A DNA stretch of 64,000 bases. It comes from Kofleriaceae bacterium (GTDB lineage Bacteria; Myxococcota_A; Polyangia; Haliangiales; Haliangiaceae). The position numbers and the translations under genes are program-made. The notes under the pieces were generated by a model, which was not told where the DNA came from, did no database searches, and saw nothing but the letters and a program-made list of their open reading frames with translations. Location of the stretch: assembly GCA_020633495.1 (NCBI GenBank), contig JACKDR010000003.1, positions 372,001-436,000 on the forward strand, in the 5' to 3' direction. This document shows, piece after piece, positions 11,279-26,658 of this stretch; the first letter of the stretch is position 1, and each line of letters starts with the position of its first letter.

Positions 11279-12274
<996 letters not shown>

Positions 12275-12281
12275 CTGCCCT

Positions 12282-12287
12282 GTTCTA
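12282..12287 (-). promoter_or_regulatory. -10-like hexamer TAGAAC for the GTPase gene
   Basis: On the minus strand TAGAAC is followed by AGGGCAG and ATG 12274. The seven-base gap fits the leaderless series, although AGGG could also serve as a weak ribosome site. Confidence 0.4.
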
Positions 12288-12315
12288 CACCCTCGATCGG
12301 AGCGATGGTGGTGCG

Positions 12316-12789
12316 ATGGACGACGCCGGGCACGCCGAGATCACCGAACCGACGCTGTGGAAGAAGTCGGGCTGGATCGCGAAGATCATCAAGAACGAGG
12401 ACGACGACGGCTGGGCGGTCTCGATGACCCGGGTCGGCGACGACGAGCCGTCGCTGGTCGGGCCGTGGACGATGGGGCGCGACAAGCGCAACCCCAAGCC
12501 GCTCGACGCCAGCGCGTTCGCGACCCTGGTCAAGGGCGCCTCCGAGGTGCTGCGCCGCCACGAGGCCGCCGCCCGCGAGCGCCTGCACCGGTCGCTGTCG
12601 TTCGCCACCGACGACGATGTGCGGGTCCGCGTCGACCTCGACATCGCGCCCGACGACGACGATCCGCACGCGATCCTGGCGGTGTTCGCCGAGCTCAGCG
12701 GCGAGGAGCTGTTCCGCGGCCGGGTCGCCCCCGACTTCAAGCTGACCGCGGCCACGGTCCAGCGGGTCATGCGCGGCGGAGACGCCTGA
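12316..12789 (+). CDS. Hypothetical acidic cytoplasmic protein
   Basis: A 157-residue soluble protein with no signal peptide or membrane segment. It opens TEPTLWKKSGWIAKIIKNEDDDGWAV-like, containing a W/K-rich beta region to about residue 60, a helical stretch LVKGASEVLRRHEAAARERL near 75-95, and an alternating acidic beta region VRVRVDLDIAPDDDDP. I do not recognise the family. It is four bases upstream of the spermidine-synthase-like gene, which implies an operon. It is divergent from the GTPase gene across 41 bases. Codon use matches the neighbours. Confidence 0.7.
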   Translation: MDDAGHAEITEPTLWKKSGWIAKIIKNEDDDGWAVSMTRVGDDEPSLVGPWTMGRDKRNPKPLDASAFATLVKGASEVLRRHEAAARERLHRSLSFATDDDVRVRVDLDIAPDDDDPHAILAVFAELSGEELFRGRVAPDFKLTAATVQRVMRGGDA

Positions 12790-12793
12790 TCGC

Positions 12794-13462
12794 ATGACCC
12801 GGCCCTGGACCACGCTCGCCACCGTCGCCACCGCCGAGGGCGCCCTCGAGCTGCGCCAGCGCGGCGATCGCGACTTCCTGATCCTGATCGGCGGCCGGGT
12901 CCTGATGACCACCAGCGGCCGCCGCTCCGAGCAGGAGCTGGCGACCCGGGCGTGCGCCGCGATCGCCCGGGTCGCCGCGCCGCACGTGCTGATCGGCGGC
13001 CTCGGCATGGCCTACACCCTGCGCGCCGCGCTCGACGTCCTGCCCGCGGCGGCGCGGGTCACCGTCGCCGAGCTGACCCCCGAGGTCGTCGGCTGGTGCC
13101 GCGGCCCGCTGGCGCCGCTGACCGACGGCGCCGTCCTCGATCCCCGGGTCACCGTCGAGGTCGCCGACGTCGCGGCGCTGATCGCCACCGCGACCACCGG
13201 GGCGTTCGACGCGATCATCCTCGACCTCTACGAGGGGCCCAACGCGGCCAGCCAGGGCCGCGACGATCCGTTCTACGGCGCCGCCGCGCTGGCCCGCAGC
13301 CACGCCGCGCTCGCCGTCGGCGGCGTCCTCGCGGTGTGGGCCGAGGATCCCGACGCCGCGTTCGCGCGCCGCTTCGCCGCCGCGCGTTTCGACGTCACCA
13401 CCCACCGCGCCGGCAAGGGCGGCGGCACCCACGTGATCTACCTGGGTCGCCGGCACGCCTGA
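12794..13462 (+). CDS. Spermidine synthase-like methyltransferase-fold protein
   Basis: A 222-residue protein with the spermidine/spermine synthase-like Rossmann fold that binds S-adenosylmethionine or its decarboxylated form. Motif I reads VLIGGLGMAYTLRAAL (about 60-75), followed by the acidic strand VTVAELTPEVVGW, and a DAIILDLYEGPN segment where the aminopropyltransferase catalytic Asp would sit. It lacks the N-terminal beta domain of full spermidine synthases (about 280-300 residues), so it may act on another substrate. Start ATG 12794 lies four bases after the upstream gene. The cytoplasmic role is unknown. Confidence 0.75.
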   Translation: MTRPWTTLATVATAEGALELRQRGDRDFLILIGGRVLMTTSGRRSEQELATRACAAIARVAAPHVLIGGLGMAYTLRAALDVLPAAARVTVAELTPEVVGWCRGPLAPLTDGAVLDPRVTVEVADVAALIATATTGAFDAIILDLYEGPNAASQGRDDPFYGAAALARSHAALAVGGVLAVWAEDPDAAFARRFAAARFDVTTHRAGKGGGTHVIYLGRRHA

Positions 13463-13514
13463 GCGGCGTGGCGCCCTCCGCGCAGGCGCGGTGCGGCCGC
13501 GCGGCCGGTCGGCG

Positions 13515-13688
13515 TCAGATGCAGATGACCGAGCACTTGCCGATCGTCAGGTCGCAGACGTTGCAGCTCTCGCGCTCGGTCGGGGGGCACACGAAGACCG
13601 ACAGGGGGGAGCCGCCGCGGACCTGCTCGACGGCGACGAGGGCGCGGACGGTGTGCTTGCGGAGGGCGAGCTTGCCGTGCTTCTTCAT
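13515..13688 (-). CDS. Putative lanthipeptide-like RiPP precursor peptide
   Basis: A 57-residue reading frame from ATG 13688 to TGA 13515. The N-terminal half resembles a class I lanthipeptide-type leader: basic MKKHG, then KLALRKHTVRAL, acidic/hydrophobic VEQV, and a Gly-Gly at about 27-28. After the double glycine comes a core rich in Ser, Thr and Cys, with cysteines in CPPTERESCNVC and KCSVICI. This leader-GG-core layout is typical of ribosomally made, post-translationally modified peptides. No dehydratase, cyclase, protease or transporter is nearby, so any maturation enzymes would be encoded elsewhere. No clear Shine-Dalgarno site is seen. It is convergent with the spermidine-synthase-like gene. 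Confidence 0.6.
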   Translation of the reverse strand: MKKHGKLALRKHTVRALVAVEQVRGGSPLSVFVCPPTERESCNVCDLTIGKCSVICI

Positions 13689-13801
13689 GCGTCGACGCTA
13701 GCAGGGGCCCGCGGGGGCCGGCCCGGCGCGGCCGCGGTCTGCCTCGGCGTGCCATCGTGTGCCGCGCCGCCGCGTGCGGCGTCGCACGATCGGGCGCGGC
13801 G

Positions 13802-14608
13802 CTACTCGCGCAGGCGGCCGAGCCAGCCGCCGTGACGGCCGCCGCCGCCGGCGCGGGCCAGCGCGTCGGCGAGCTCGCCGGCGTCGAACCACAGGCCGTG
13901 GGCGGTGCACCGATCGATCGTCACCGCGTCCTCGAACCGCTCGACGATCAGCGCCTCGGCGCAGATCGGGCAGGTCCGGTCGCCGGCGGCGCCGGCGGCC
14001 GCCGGCAGCGTCCAGGGCTGGCCGGTCATCTCGATCATGAGCAGCTCGAGGGCGGCGTTCTCGACGAAGACGCCGCGGCAGCCGTCGCAGTCCCAGCGAT
14101 CGTCGCGGTGGTGGAGCGCGTCGGCGCACGCCGGGCAGGTCAGCGCCTGGTCCTCGAACCGGCTGGGCGCGGCGTCGACGCGGACCCGGCGCGGCCGCTT
14201 CTGGCGCCGCGCCCGCAGGCCGCCGCGCGCGCCGCCGTACCACTTGCCGCGGCCGCCGACGCCCATGTGGCCGTGGCGAGCGATGGTCTCGAGGACGTGC
14301 TCGAGCTGGCCGCCGTCGAGCCACAGGCCGTGGCGCGGGCAGCGCGCGAAGCCGTGGCCGAGGTCGACGTCGCCGACCCGCAGCGCGCATGCGGTGAGCG
14401 GCTGCGGGCACCGCGGGCACACCCGGGTGGTCGCCTCGCGGTCGACGAGGTCGACCAGGTCGCCGGTGCCGATCTGGCCCATCAGATCGTCGGGCTGGAT
14501 CTGCAGGCCGTGGCAGCGATCGCAGATGAGCCGGTGCAGGAACGACCGCAGCAGCGTGTCCTGGCACGCCGGGCACCGCAGCGTCGCCGTCCGGTACGGG
14601 TCGCTCAC
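13802..14608 (-). CDS. Multi-zinc-ribbon (zf-TFIIB type) protein
   Basis: A 268-residue cytoplasmic protein made of four zinc-binding units: CPAC/CDRC (about 12-33), CPRC/CPRH (63-93), CPAC/CDGC (about 163-182) and CPIC/CTAH (about 212-233). The second and fourth end in HGLWLDGGQLEHVL and HGLWFDAGELADAL, the hallmark of TFIIB-type zinc-ribbon domains. A Gly/Arg-rich linker joins the two halves, which look like an internal duplication. Nucleic-acid or protein binding is plausible; no enzyme motif is visible. GTG 14608 is six bases after a TAGAGT element. Confidence 0.75.
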   Translation of the reverse strand: MSDPYRTATLRCPACQDTLLRSFLHRLICDRCHGLQIQPDDLMGQIGTGDLVDLVDREATTRVCPRCPQPLTACALRVGDVDLGHGFARCPRHGLWLDGGQLEHVLETIARHGHMGVGGRGKWYGGARGGLRARRQKRPRRVRVDAAPSRFEDQALTCPACADALHHRDDRWDCDGCRGVFVENAALELLMIEMTGQPWTLPAAAGAAGDRTCPICAEALIVERFEDAVTIDRCTAHGLWFDAGELADALARAGGGGRHGGWLGRLRE

Positions 14609-14614
14609 CTCGGT

Positions 14615-14620
14615 ACTCTA
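14615..14620 (-). promoter_or_regulatory. -10 hexamer TAGAGT for the zinc-ribbon gene
   Basis: On the minus strand TAGAGT is followed by ACCGAG and GTG 14608, a six-base gap that predicts leaderless transcription. Confidence 0.5.
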
Positions 14621-14726
14621 CACGGCGACCGGCGACGGGGCGGGCCGGCTCGTCGCCGGCCTCCGGTCCGGGCCCCGGGCCCCCCCCGGCGCCCCGGTCC
14701 GGCACCCGGACCCGGGCCGGCCGGAG

Positions 14727-14732
14727 TATGCT
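14727..14732 (+). promoter_or_regulatory. -10-like hexamer TATGCT for the hybrid kinase
   Basis: TATGCT lies 22 bases before ATG 14755. The apparent ATG at 14728 is part of this hexamer, which argues against using it as the start codon. Confidence 0.4.
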
Positions 14733-14754
14733 GCGCCGACGGGGCCGGTCCGGC

Positions 14755-16743
<1,989 letters not shown>

Positions 16744-16815
16744 TCGCCGGCCGACGCGCGCCGGCGGCGTCTCCGCTGGCGTGCGGGCGGCGCCGGGGGC
16801 ACAGTCTCCGGCAGG

Positions 16816-17703
16816 ATGGCCGACAACCTCTACGAGATCCTCGGCGTGCCGAAGACCGCGGACGCCGACGCGATCCGCAAGGCGTACCGCAAGCTGGCGA
16901 GGCGCCACCACCCCGACGTCAACCCGGGCAACCAGGCCGCCGAGGACGCGTTCAAGCGGGTCTCCGCCGCCTACGAGGTCCTGTCCGACGCCAAGAAGCG
17001 CGCCGCGTACGACGAGTTCGGCGAGGCGTCGCTGGCGGGCGGCTTCGACGCCGACAAGGCGCGCAGCTACGCGCGCTGGCAGCAGACCCAGCAGCGTCGC
17101 GGCAGCGACTTCGAGGAGGGCCCGGTCGAGTTCGACTTCTCCGAGCTGTTCCGGCGGGCGCGGCGGCAGGCGCGCGGCCCCGATCTGCACGCCACCGTCC
17201 AGATGGAGCTGCGCCAGGCCATCGAGGGCGCCGAGGTCGCGCTCGAGCTGCCCCAGCAGGGCACGGTGCGGGTGCGCATCCCGCCGGGCGCCGACACCGG
17301 CTCGACGATCCGCATCCCCGGCAAGGGCGCGCCTGGCGTCGGCGGCGGGCCGCCCGGCGATCTGGTGATCGAGACCGTGGTCCACCCGCACCCGCGGCTG
17401 CGCCGCGACGGCCTCGACCTGTCGCTGACCCTGCCGGTGACCCTCGACGAGGCCTACAACGGCGCCACCGTCGAGGTCCCGACCTTCGACGGCCCGGTCC
17501 TGCTCAAGGTGCCGCCGCGATCGCAGCCGGGCACCCGCCTGCGCCTGCGCGGCAAGGGCATCGCCCGCAAGGACGAGCGCGGCGACCTCTACGCCGTGCT
17601 CGACGTCCGCCTGCCCGATCGTGACGACGACGCGCTCGCCGCCGCGCTGCGGGCCGCCGCCGGCGCCTACAGCCGGCCCGTCCGCGAGGAGCTGACGCTA
17701 TGA
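16816..17703 (+). CDS. cbpA: CbpA-type DnaJ co-chaperone
   Basis: A 295-residue J-domain protein. The J domain is residues 4-70 with the HPD motif in RRHHPDVNPGNQ. A short linker replaces the Gly/Phe region. The two C-terminal substrate-binding domains (LHATVQMELRQAIEGAEV and LSLTLPVTLDEAYNGATVEVP) lie from about 115 to 280. The cysteine zinc-finger of DnaJ is absent, which defines the CbpA/type II class. It should deliver clients to DnaK in the cytoplasm. Its stop overlaps the start of the next gene (ATGA), which encodes a CbpM-like modulator, as in other cbpA-cbpM operons. Confidence 0.9.
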   Translation: MADNLYEILGVPKTADADAIRKAYRKLARRHHPDVNPGNQAAEDAFKRVSAAYEVLSDAKKRAAYDEFGEASLAGGFDADKARSYARWQQTQQRRGSDFEEGPVEFDFSELFRRARRQARGPDLHATVQMELRQAIEGAEVALELPQQGTVRVRIPPGADTGSTIRIPGKGAPGVGGGPPGDLVIETVVHPHPRLRRDGLDLSLTLPVTLDEAYNGATVEVPTFDGPVLLKVPPRSQPGTRLRLRGKGIARKDERGDLYAVLDVRLPDRDDDALAAALRAAAGAYSRPVREELTL

Positions 17704-17966
17704 CCCGCACGCGCTTCACCTACGAGCGTCTGGTCGAGCTGGTCGACGGCGATCACGAGCTGATCGCGCGGCTGGTCGACGAGGGCGAGATCGAGCGCCG
17801 CGACGACGACGTCGCCGTGGTCGACGTCGACCGGGTCCTGGTCGCGCGCACGCTGGTCCGCGAGCTCGAGATCGACTGGCCCGGCGTCGAGGTCATCCTG
17901 CGCCTGCTCGGCGAGCTGGACGCGGCGCGGCGCCGCATCGCCGAGCTCGAGCGCGGCGGCGAGTAG
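17700..17966 (+). CDS. CbpM-like chaperone modulator
   Basis: An 88-residue protein with a MerR-like fold, matching the CbpM family that binds the J domain of CbpA and inhibits it. The sequence runs FTYERLVELV then DEGEIERRDDDVAVVDVDRV, followed by the helical LVRELEIDWPGVEVILRLLGEL and a terminal helix AARRRIAELERG. CbpM proteins are usually about 100 residues. Start ATG 17700 overlaps the cbpA stop codon by four bases, which supports both identity and translational coupling. Confidence 0.8.
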   Translation: MTRTRFTYERLVELVDGDHELIARLVDEGEIERRDDDVAVVDVDRVLVARTLVRELEIDWPGVEVILRLLGELDAARRRIAELERGGE

Positions 17967-17969
17967 GCT
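17964..17969 (+). promoter_or_regulatory. -10 hexamer TAGGCT upstream of the 38-residue ORF
   Basis: TAGGCT overlaps the stop codon of the CbpM-like gene and lies seven bases before GTG 17977. It predicts a leaderless start for the small ORF and its coupled downstream gene. Confidence 0.45.
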
Positions 17970-17976
17970 CCGCGTT

Positions 17977-18093
17977 GTGCGCGCCTACTACGATGCGGTC
18001 AACGACGCGCTCGCGGTCGGCTCGTCCCGTGAGCAGGCTCTCCAGATCCTCGCCGACATCTCCGACCCATGGCTGCAGGGTGGCTGTCCGTGA
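17977..18093 (+). CDS. Small ORF coupled to the Imm11-like gene
   Basis: A 38-residue ORF starting at GTG 17977, seven bases after a TAGGCT hexamer, and ending at TGA 18091-18093. Its stop overlaps the GTG start of the next gene (GTGA), so it may act as a translated leader delivering ribosomes to that gene. The peptide (AYYDAVNDALAVGSSREQAL near its start) looks helical and soluble and is not recognised. It could also be the remnant of a longer gene truncated when the neighbouring lower-GC segment arrived. Confidence 0.4.
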   Translation: MRAYYDAVNDALAVGSSREQALQILADISDPWLQGGCP

Positions 18094-18656
18094 TCCACGT
18101 CTATCGACCTCGCTCTCAGGAAGATGGCGAACTCTGTCATCCCCTCGATGAGGGAGATCTCGAGACCATCAACCTCCTGGTGAATGGTGAGCCACGCGCG
18201 CAAACGTGGAGGCCGATCCGAGTCCAAGTGCACCAGTCGGACGAAGGTCGCGCGCTTCGGCGTGTCGACGCTCCCTGGCTGGGCGCCCATGCGCTGATAT
18301 TCCGTCGACCTGCGCTGGGCGACCTCGAGGGACTGCTGCTGCGTGCCGGCGAACTCTTGCCCCTTGACTGCCGTGGCGAGGAACTTGTCGTGTTCAACCC
18401 ACGGCTCGTGCCGGATGCACTTGATGAGGGTAAGTCCGATGTTGTTCGATTCAAGGGATCGGAGACAATCATGCGCATCGCGCGCTACGCATTTCGTAGC
18501 GATCTTCTGCACGAAGTGGTGGCCTTCAAGATCCCGAACCTGCGCGTCTCTCCGACATTCGTTACGGATGTGCTCGTCGAAGCATGGCGCGCGGCGGGCT
18601 TGAAGGGGCTCGAGCTGCAGGAGGTCTGGCCGCAGCCGGCGAAGCGTCGTATCTGA
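18090..18656 (+). CDS. Imm11-like (MXAN_0049-type) immunity-family protein
   Basis: A 188-residue soluble protein similar in layout to the Imm11 family found beside polymorphic toxins in myxobacteria: N-terminal FYR-like VIHVYRPRSQEDG, a central WLGAHALIFRRPAL, LLPLDCRGEELVVFNPRLV, then DALDEGKSDVVRFKGSETIM, VVAFKIPNLRVSPTFVTD and the C-terminal AWRAAGLKGLELQEVW. Family members are thought to neutralise a cognate secreted toxin, but no toxin gene is visible here. Codon use is less GC-biased than the neighbours, suggesting acquisition. GTG 18090 overlaps the stop of the small ORF; an ATG at 18069 would add seven residues. Confidence 0.6.
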   Translation: MIHVYRPRSQEDGELCHPLDEGDLETINLLVNGEPRAQTWRPIRVQVHQSDEGRALRRVDAPWLGAHALIFRRPALGDLEGLLLRAGELLPLDCRGEELVVFNPRLVPDALDEGKSDVVRFKGSETIMRIARYAFRSDLLHEVVAFKIPNLRVSPTFVTDVLVEAWRAAGLKGLELQEVWPQPAKRRI

Positions 18657-19028
18657 CGTGTGCGGTCTGCGAGGTCGGCCACGCTGAATTCGCAACCGCA
18701 CACGATGGATGGCCTGCAGCCTGGTTGCCAGTGCAGCTCGCCGCGCCCGTGTCGACGCCTTCGTGCCCCAGGGCGGTGGTTCCAGGCCACGCCGGCACGG
18801 GTGACGCGAGCGTGTGGGGGGCGGCCGACGGCGAGTTCCGCAGCGGGGCCGTGCCAGCTCGAGACTGCGTGGTCGCTCGTGCCAGCAGCACCGCTCGCGC
18901 CCTTGTCACCGCGAGGATGTTCGAGCCGGCGGACGCCCCCCCGCGCTCGCGGCAGGACCCGGGCCGGCGGCCCGCGATCTCACCACCGCCCGCGCGAGGC
19001 GGGTATCCGCTACACGTCCTGAAGGCTC
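18657..19028. other. 372-bp stretch without a recognisable gene
   Basis: This segment lies between the end of the Imm11-like gene and the stop of the nitrilase gene, which face each other. Several open frames cross it on both strands, but none shows consistent third-position bias, a start signal or a recognisable protein. It may be degraded sequence associated with the lower-GC patch that begins near 17970. I see no RNA gene or insertion sequence in it. Confidence 0.5.
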
Positions 19029-19976
19029 CTAGCCCTCGCCGGTGCCGCGGTAGATCGCCGGGCGCCGGTCGCGGGCCAGGTCCCAGCCCGACGGATCCGG
19101 GCCGCGCAGGACGTCGAGGTCGAGGTCGGCGACGACCAGCTCGGGCGGCGACGCGACCGGCTCGATCCGGCCGTTGGGGCCGGCGACGTAGCTGGCGCCG
19201 AAGTACGGCTGGGTCCACGGCGGCTCGACGCCGCGCCGGTTGGAGCCGGCGATGTAGAGGTTGTGGCGGGCGGCGTCGACCGGGAACTCGAGGTCCCACA
19301 TGCGGCGCGACTTGGCGCCGAAGGTCACCGCCGGCGACAGCACGACCTCGGCGCCGTTGTCGGCCAGCGCCTCCATGACCCCGGCGAAGTGGCGGTCGTA
19401 GCAGATCGCGACGCCGAGCCGGCACGCCGAGGTCTCGAACACCGGGAAGAAGCGGTTCGTCGACACGTTCGCCGGCCAGGCGCCGAGCTCGCCGTCGCTG
19501 GCGTCGTAGTAGAAGGTCTCGTGGAACGAGCCCTGCTCGTTGGCGCCGACCGGGATGTGGGTCTTGCGGTACTTGCCGAGGACGTCGCCGTGCTCGTCGA
19601 TGACCACCGCGGTGTTGAAGCGGCGATCGCTGACCGGATCGTGCTCGTAGATCGGCGCGACGACGATCACCCCGAGGTCGCGCGCGGCCTGGCGCAGCGT
19701 CGACACCGTCGGGCCGGTTGCGGCGTCCTCGGCCAGCGCCCGCCACATCGGATCGCGGCCGAGCGCGAAGTACGGCCCCGCGAACAGCTCGCCGAGGCCG
19801 AGGACGCGGACGCCGAGGTCGGCGGCGGCGCGGGCCAGCCCGACGTGGTGCTCGACGTTGGCGGCGCGGATGTCGTCGAGGTGGTCGGCCAGCGCGGGCA
19901 CGCCCGCGAGGTCGGCGGGCATGCCGGGGTAGGCGTTGCAGGTCTCGGTCATCGCGACGCGGACGGTGCGGGTCAT
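19029..19976 (-). CDS. Nitrilase-superfamily N-carbamoyl amidohydrolase
   Basis: A 315-residue carbon-nitrogen hydrolase of the beta-ureidopropionase / N-carbamoylputrescine amidase branch. The catalytic triad is Glu63 (LGLGELF), Lys138 (KYRKTHIP) and Cys192 (GVAICYDRHF). The HIPVGANEQGSFHETFYY and AGSNRRGVE stretches fit carbamoyl-type substrates. It should hydrolyse an N-carbamoyl amine or amino acid to the free amine, CO2 and ammonia in the cytoplasm. It is the last gene of the five-gene operon, and its ATG overlaps the stop of the preceding PLP enzyme (ATGA). With the AllC-like hydrolase it gives the locus pair two different decarbamoylating enzymes. Confidence 0.85.
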   Translation of the reverse strand: MTRTVRVAMTETCNAYPGMPADLAGVPALADHLDDIRAANVEHHVGLARAAADLGVRVLGLGELFAGPYFALGRDPMWRALAEDAATGPTVSTLRQAARDLGVIVVAPIYEHDPVSDRRFNTAVVIDEHGDVLGKYRKTHIPVGANEQGSFHETFYYDASDGELGAWPANVSTNRFFPVFETSACRLGVAICYDRHFAGVMEALADNGAEVVLSPAVTFGAKSRRMWDLEFPVDAARHNLYIAGSNRRGVEPPWTQPYFGASYVAGPNGRIEPVASPPELVVADLDLDVLRGPDPSGWDLARDRRPAIYRGTGEG

Positions 19977-21432
19977 CGCTGCACTCCGGTGAACAGGACC
20001 GCGACGCGGTCGGTGGCGGCGAGCTGGCCGGCGGCGGCGAGCTCGAGGACGCCGGCGAGGCCGGCGGCGCCGGTGGCGCTGACCGCGATCCCGGTGGCGG
20101 CGTGGCCGCGATCGCGGGCGGCGACGATCGTCGCCTCGGCGGCGACCACCGGCCAGCCGCCGGTGGTCAGCATGCCGCGGACGACCGCCAGCCAGTCGTA
20201 GGTCTCGTCGTCGAGGATGCCCGACGCGGCGCTGGTCGGCGCCGGCTGCCACGGCCACATCGCCGAGGCGCGGTCGCGGGCGGCGGCGTCGAGCGCGCCG
20301 GCGATCGCGTCGGCGTCGGCGTGGGTGGCGAGCCAGCGCGCCGCGGCGGCGTCGGCGGCGAGCGCGGCGCGGTCGTCGGCGTGATCCGCGGCCGGGGCGA
20401 CCGCGGCGGCGCCGCCGAGGCGCGTGACCAGGCCGCGCGCGACCCGTCGCCAGGCGCGCACCAGCGGGAAGCCGCCGGCGGTCTGGACCGCGTGGATCGC
20501 CGGCGGGCGCGCGGCGGCGCCGACGGCGTGGGCCCAGGTCAGCGCCTGGATCGTCGCGCTGGCCAGCGCGCCGCCGCCGATCTGGATCGCGACGCGATCG
20601 AGCGGCCCGGCGCCGAGCGCGGCGTCCTGGGTCGCCAGCTCGAGGCCGAGCGTCATGCCGCCGTCGATCGTGAGGCCGTTGTCGCTGCCCTGGCAGCAGA
20701 ACGGCAGCGCCCCGGCGTCGACCGCGGCGCGGAACCGGTGGTAGCAGGGATCGCCGGGCGGATCGTCGTCGCGGCGCGGGCACGGCTCGACCTCGGCGCC
20801 GAGCGCGACCAACCGGGTCACCACCGGCGGATCCGCCGCCGGCGGCACGAAGACGCGCAGGCGCCGGCCGGCGGCGCGCGCCACCACCGCGGCGGCCAGC
20901 GCCGCGTTGCCGCAGCTGGCGATCGCCAGCGGTCGCGCCGCGGTGGCGGCGTCGATCAGCCCGGTGCGCTCGGCGACCGCGAGGTAGATCGCGAGGCCGA
21001 ACAGGTGGCGCGCCTTGTGCGAGCCGGCGACGTTGCCGGTCTCGTCCTTGATCCACAGGCCGGCGCGATCGCCGGTGAGGCCGAGCGCGGCGCCCAGCGC
21101 CGGCGCCGCGCGGTACGGCGTGATCGTGAAGCCGCGGCCCTCGCCGTCGACCGCCGCGACCGCGGCGTCGAGGTCGCGGACCAGGGCCACGAAGGCGTCG
21201 TCGCTCAGGCCGCGCCGCCGCGCCACCGCCCACGCGTGGGACAGCGCCCGGTAGCGCACGAACGGCTGGACGTCACCGTCGGCCGGCACGGCGGCGTCCG
21301 GGGGCGGCCCCGGCCGGGCCAGCACGTGGTCGCGGCCGTCCCGGCCCGCGATCGGGCAGCGGAACGGCAGCGGCTGATCGGCCGCGGCGACGAAGCCGCA
21401 GCCGGTGCACACCAGCGACGGGTCGGGCGCGG

Positions 21433-21436
<4 letters not shown>
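19973..21436 (-). CDS. Fold-type II PLP-dependent lyase (threonine synthase-like)
   Basis: A 487-residue pyridoxal-phosphate enzyme. Like threonine-synthase-type proteins it starts with a cysteine motif (CTGCGF...FRCP, residues 10-27). The Schiff-base lysine is probably Lys141 in DETGNVAGSHKARHL, followed by a substrate loop IASCGNAALAAAV and a phosphate-binding Gly-rich IQIGGGALASATIQAL. It should catalyse beta-elimination or beta-replacement on an amino acid. Start GTG 21436 overlaps the stop of the upstream PLP gene (GTGA). In the operon it may release ammonia from a diamino acid made from the purine ring; this is inference, as the protein is not the standard YgeX diaminopropionate lyase. 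Confidence 0.75.
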
Positions 21437-22929
<1,493 letters not shown>

Positions 22930-22946
22930 GTCGATTCGCTCGCAGT

Positions 22947-23947
22947 CTACAGCTGGCGCATGCGCGCCCATAGGGTGGTCGCGGCCTGCCGTGCGCGGCC
23001 GCGGATGTCGTCGAGGGCGGCGGCGGCGCGGGCCCGCGCGGCGGCGTCGGGCGGCGCCACCGGGCCGCCGAACCGCTCGGCCAGCAGCGCCGCGCCGGCG
23101 TCGGGCCGGGCCGCGACCCGCGTCGGGTCGTCGGCGTGGGCGGCGGCCTCCTCGGCGAGCGCGGCGCGCTCGTCGGTCATCGCCGCCGGGTAGCCGTCGG
23201 TGCCGAGCGCGACCCGGCTCGACGCTGCCAGCGCGGCCGGGTAGCCGACCCGGTTGCCGCGGTTGGACCGCGGGTTCTGGACCAGCCAGACGCCGGCGGC
23301 GTCGCAGCGGCGGACCTCGTCGGCGGTGAGGTGGACGCCGTGCGCGAAGATCGAGCCCGGCACCAGGGCGTCGAGGCGGGCCAGCCGATCGATCACGCCG
23401 TCGTAGCCGCGGGCGCGGGCGTCGGCGACGTCGGCGCCGTCCTCGGCGACGTGGACGTGGAGCACGGTGTCCAGCTCGCGGGCCAGCGCCGCGGCCTCGG
23501 CGATCGTGTCGTCGGAGACCGTGAACGACGCGTGCAGCCCGACCGCGACCCGCACGCCGGGGCGCCGGTTGGCGCGGGCGAACCGGGCGCACTCGGCGAG
23601 GCCGCGGCGGGCCTCGTCGCGGCCGTCGTTGCGCTCGGTGGCGCCGTAGCAGACCACCGCCGGCATGCCGAAGCGATCGCAGGCGTCGGCGATGACGTCG
23701 AGCGAGCCGTCGATGAACCGCGGCGACTCGTGGTGATCGATCAGGCCCGCGCATCCCAGCGCCACCGCCTCGGCGACGTAGAGCTCGGCGCTCGCGGCCA
23801 GCGCCGCGGCGTCGAGGGCGCGGTCGAGCCGCCACCACACCCGCTCGAGGATCTGCACGAAGGTCTCGGGCGCGATCTCCGGGGCCGGCAGGCCCAGCGG
23901 CGCCAGGCCGCTGTAGACGTGGGTGTGGGCGTTGACGACCGGCGCGG

Positions 23948-23951
<4 letters not shown>
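22947..23951 (-). CDS. Compact SsnA-like amidohydrolase
   Basis: A 334-residue metal-dependent amidohydrolase resembling SsnA of purine-catabolism clusters. Shared signatures are WWRLDRALD, IDHHESP, the metal ligands in NAHTHVYSG (residues 7-15), LHVHVAED, FAHGVHL, and the Asp of LGTDGYP. Typical SsnA proteins are about 440 residues. This one begins at the first metal motif and jumps from LAERFGG to the final helix, so both halves of the usual beta-sandwich are missing. GTG 23951 overlaps the XdhD-like stop (GTGA), which fixes the start. It probably opens a cyclic amide or removes an amino group; the substrate is not known. Confidence 0.8.
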
Positions 23952-26581
<2,630 letters not shown>

Positions 26582-26587
26582 TGCAGC

Positions 26588-26593
26588 CTCCTG
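26588..26593 (-). promoter_or_regulatory. Shine-Dalgarno AGGAGG fixing a TTG start
   Basis: On the minus strand AGGAGG is followed by CTGCA-type spacing and TTG 26581. The perfect anti-16S match supports initiation at a TTG codon for the XdhD-like protein. No in-frame ATG or GTG lies in a comparable place. Confidence 0.7.
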
Positions 26594-26633
26594 GGCCGGG
26601 GCGAGCGGGAGGGCTCGTCCCGACGGGGAGGCG

Positions 26634-26639
26634 AGTGTA
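26634..26639 (-). promoter_or_regulatory. Candidate -10 TACACT of the xdhD-like operon
   Basis: On the minus strand TACACT lies about 52 bases before the TTG start. This would give a leader of about 45 bases carrying the AGGAGG ribosome site. It contrasts with the leaderless-type starts of many neighbours. Confidence 0.35.
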
Positions 26640-26658
26640 CCCGAAGGTGGTCGGCAGT

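Noticed and set aside
14728..14754. ATG 14728 as start of the hybrid kinase
   Set aside because: This ATG is part of the TATGCT hexamer and would put the start codon inside the promoter. ATG 14755 begins the GAF domain naturally.
18584..19378. Plus-strand frame of 264 codons in the gene-poor stretch
   Set aside because: Its start lies inside the Imm11-like gene and it runs antisense to the nitrilase. The protein is Arg/Pro-rich without consistent coding bias.
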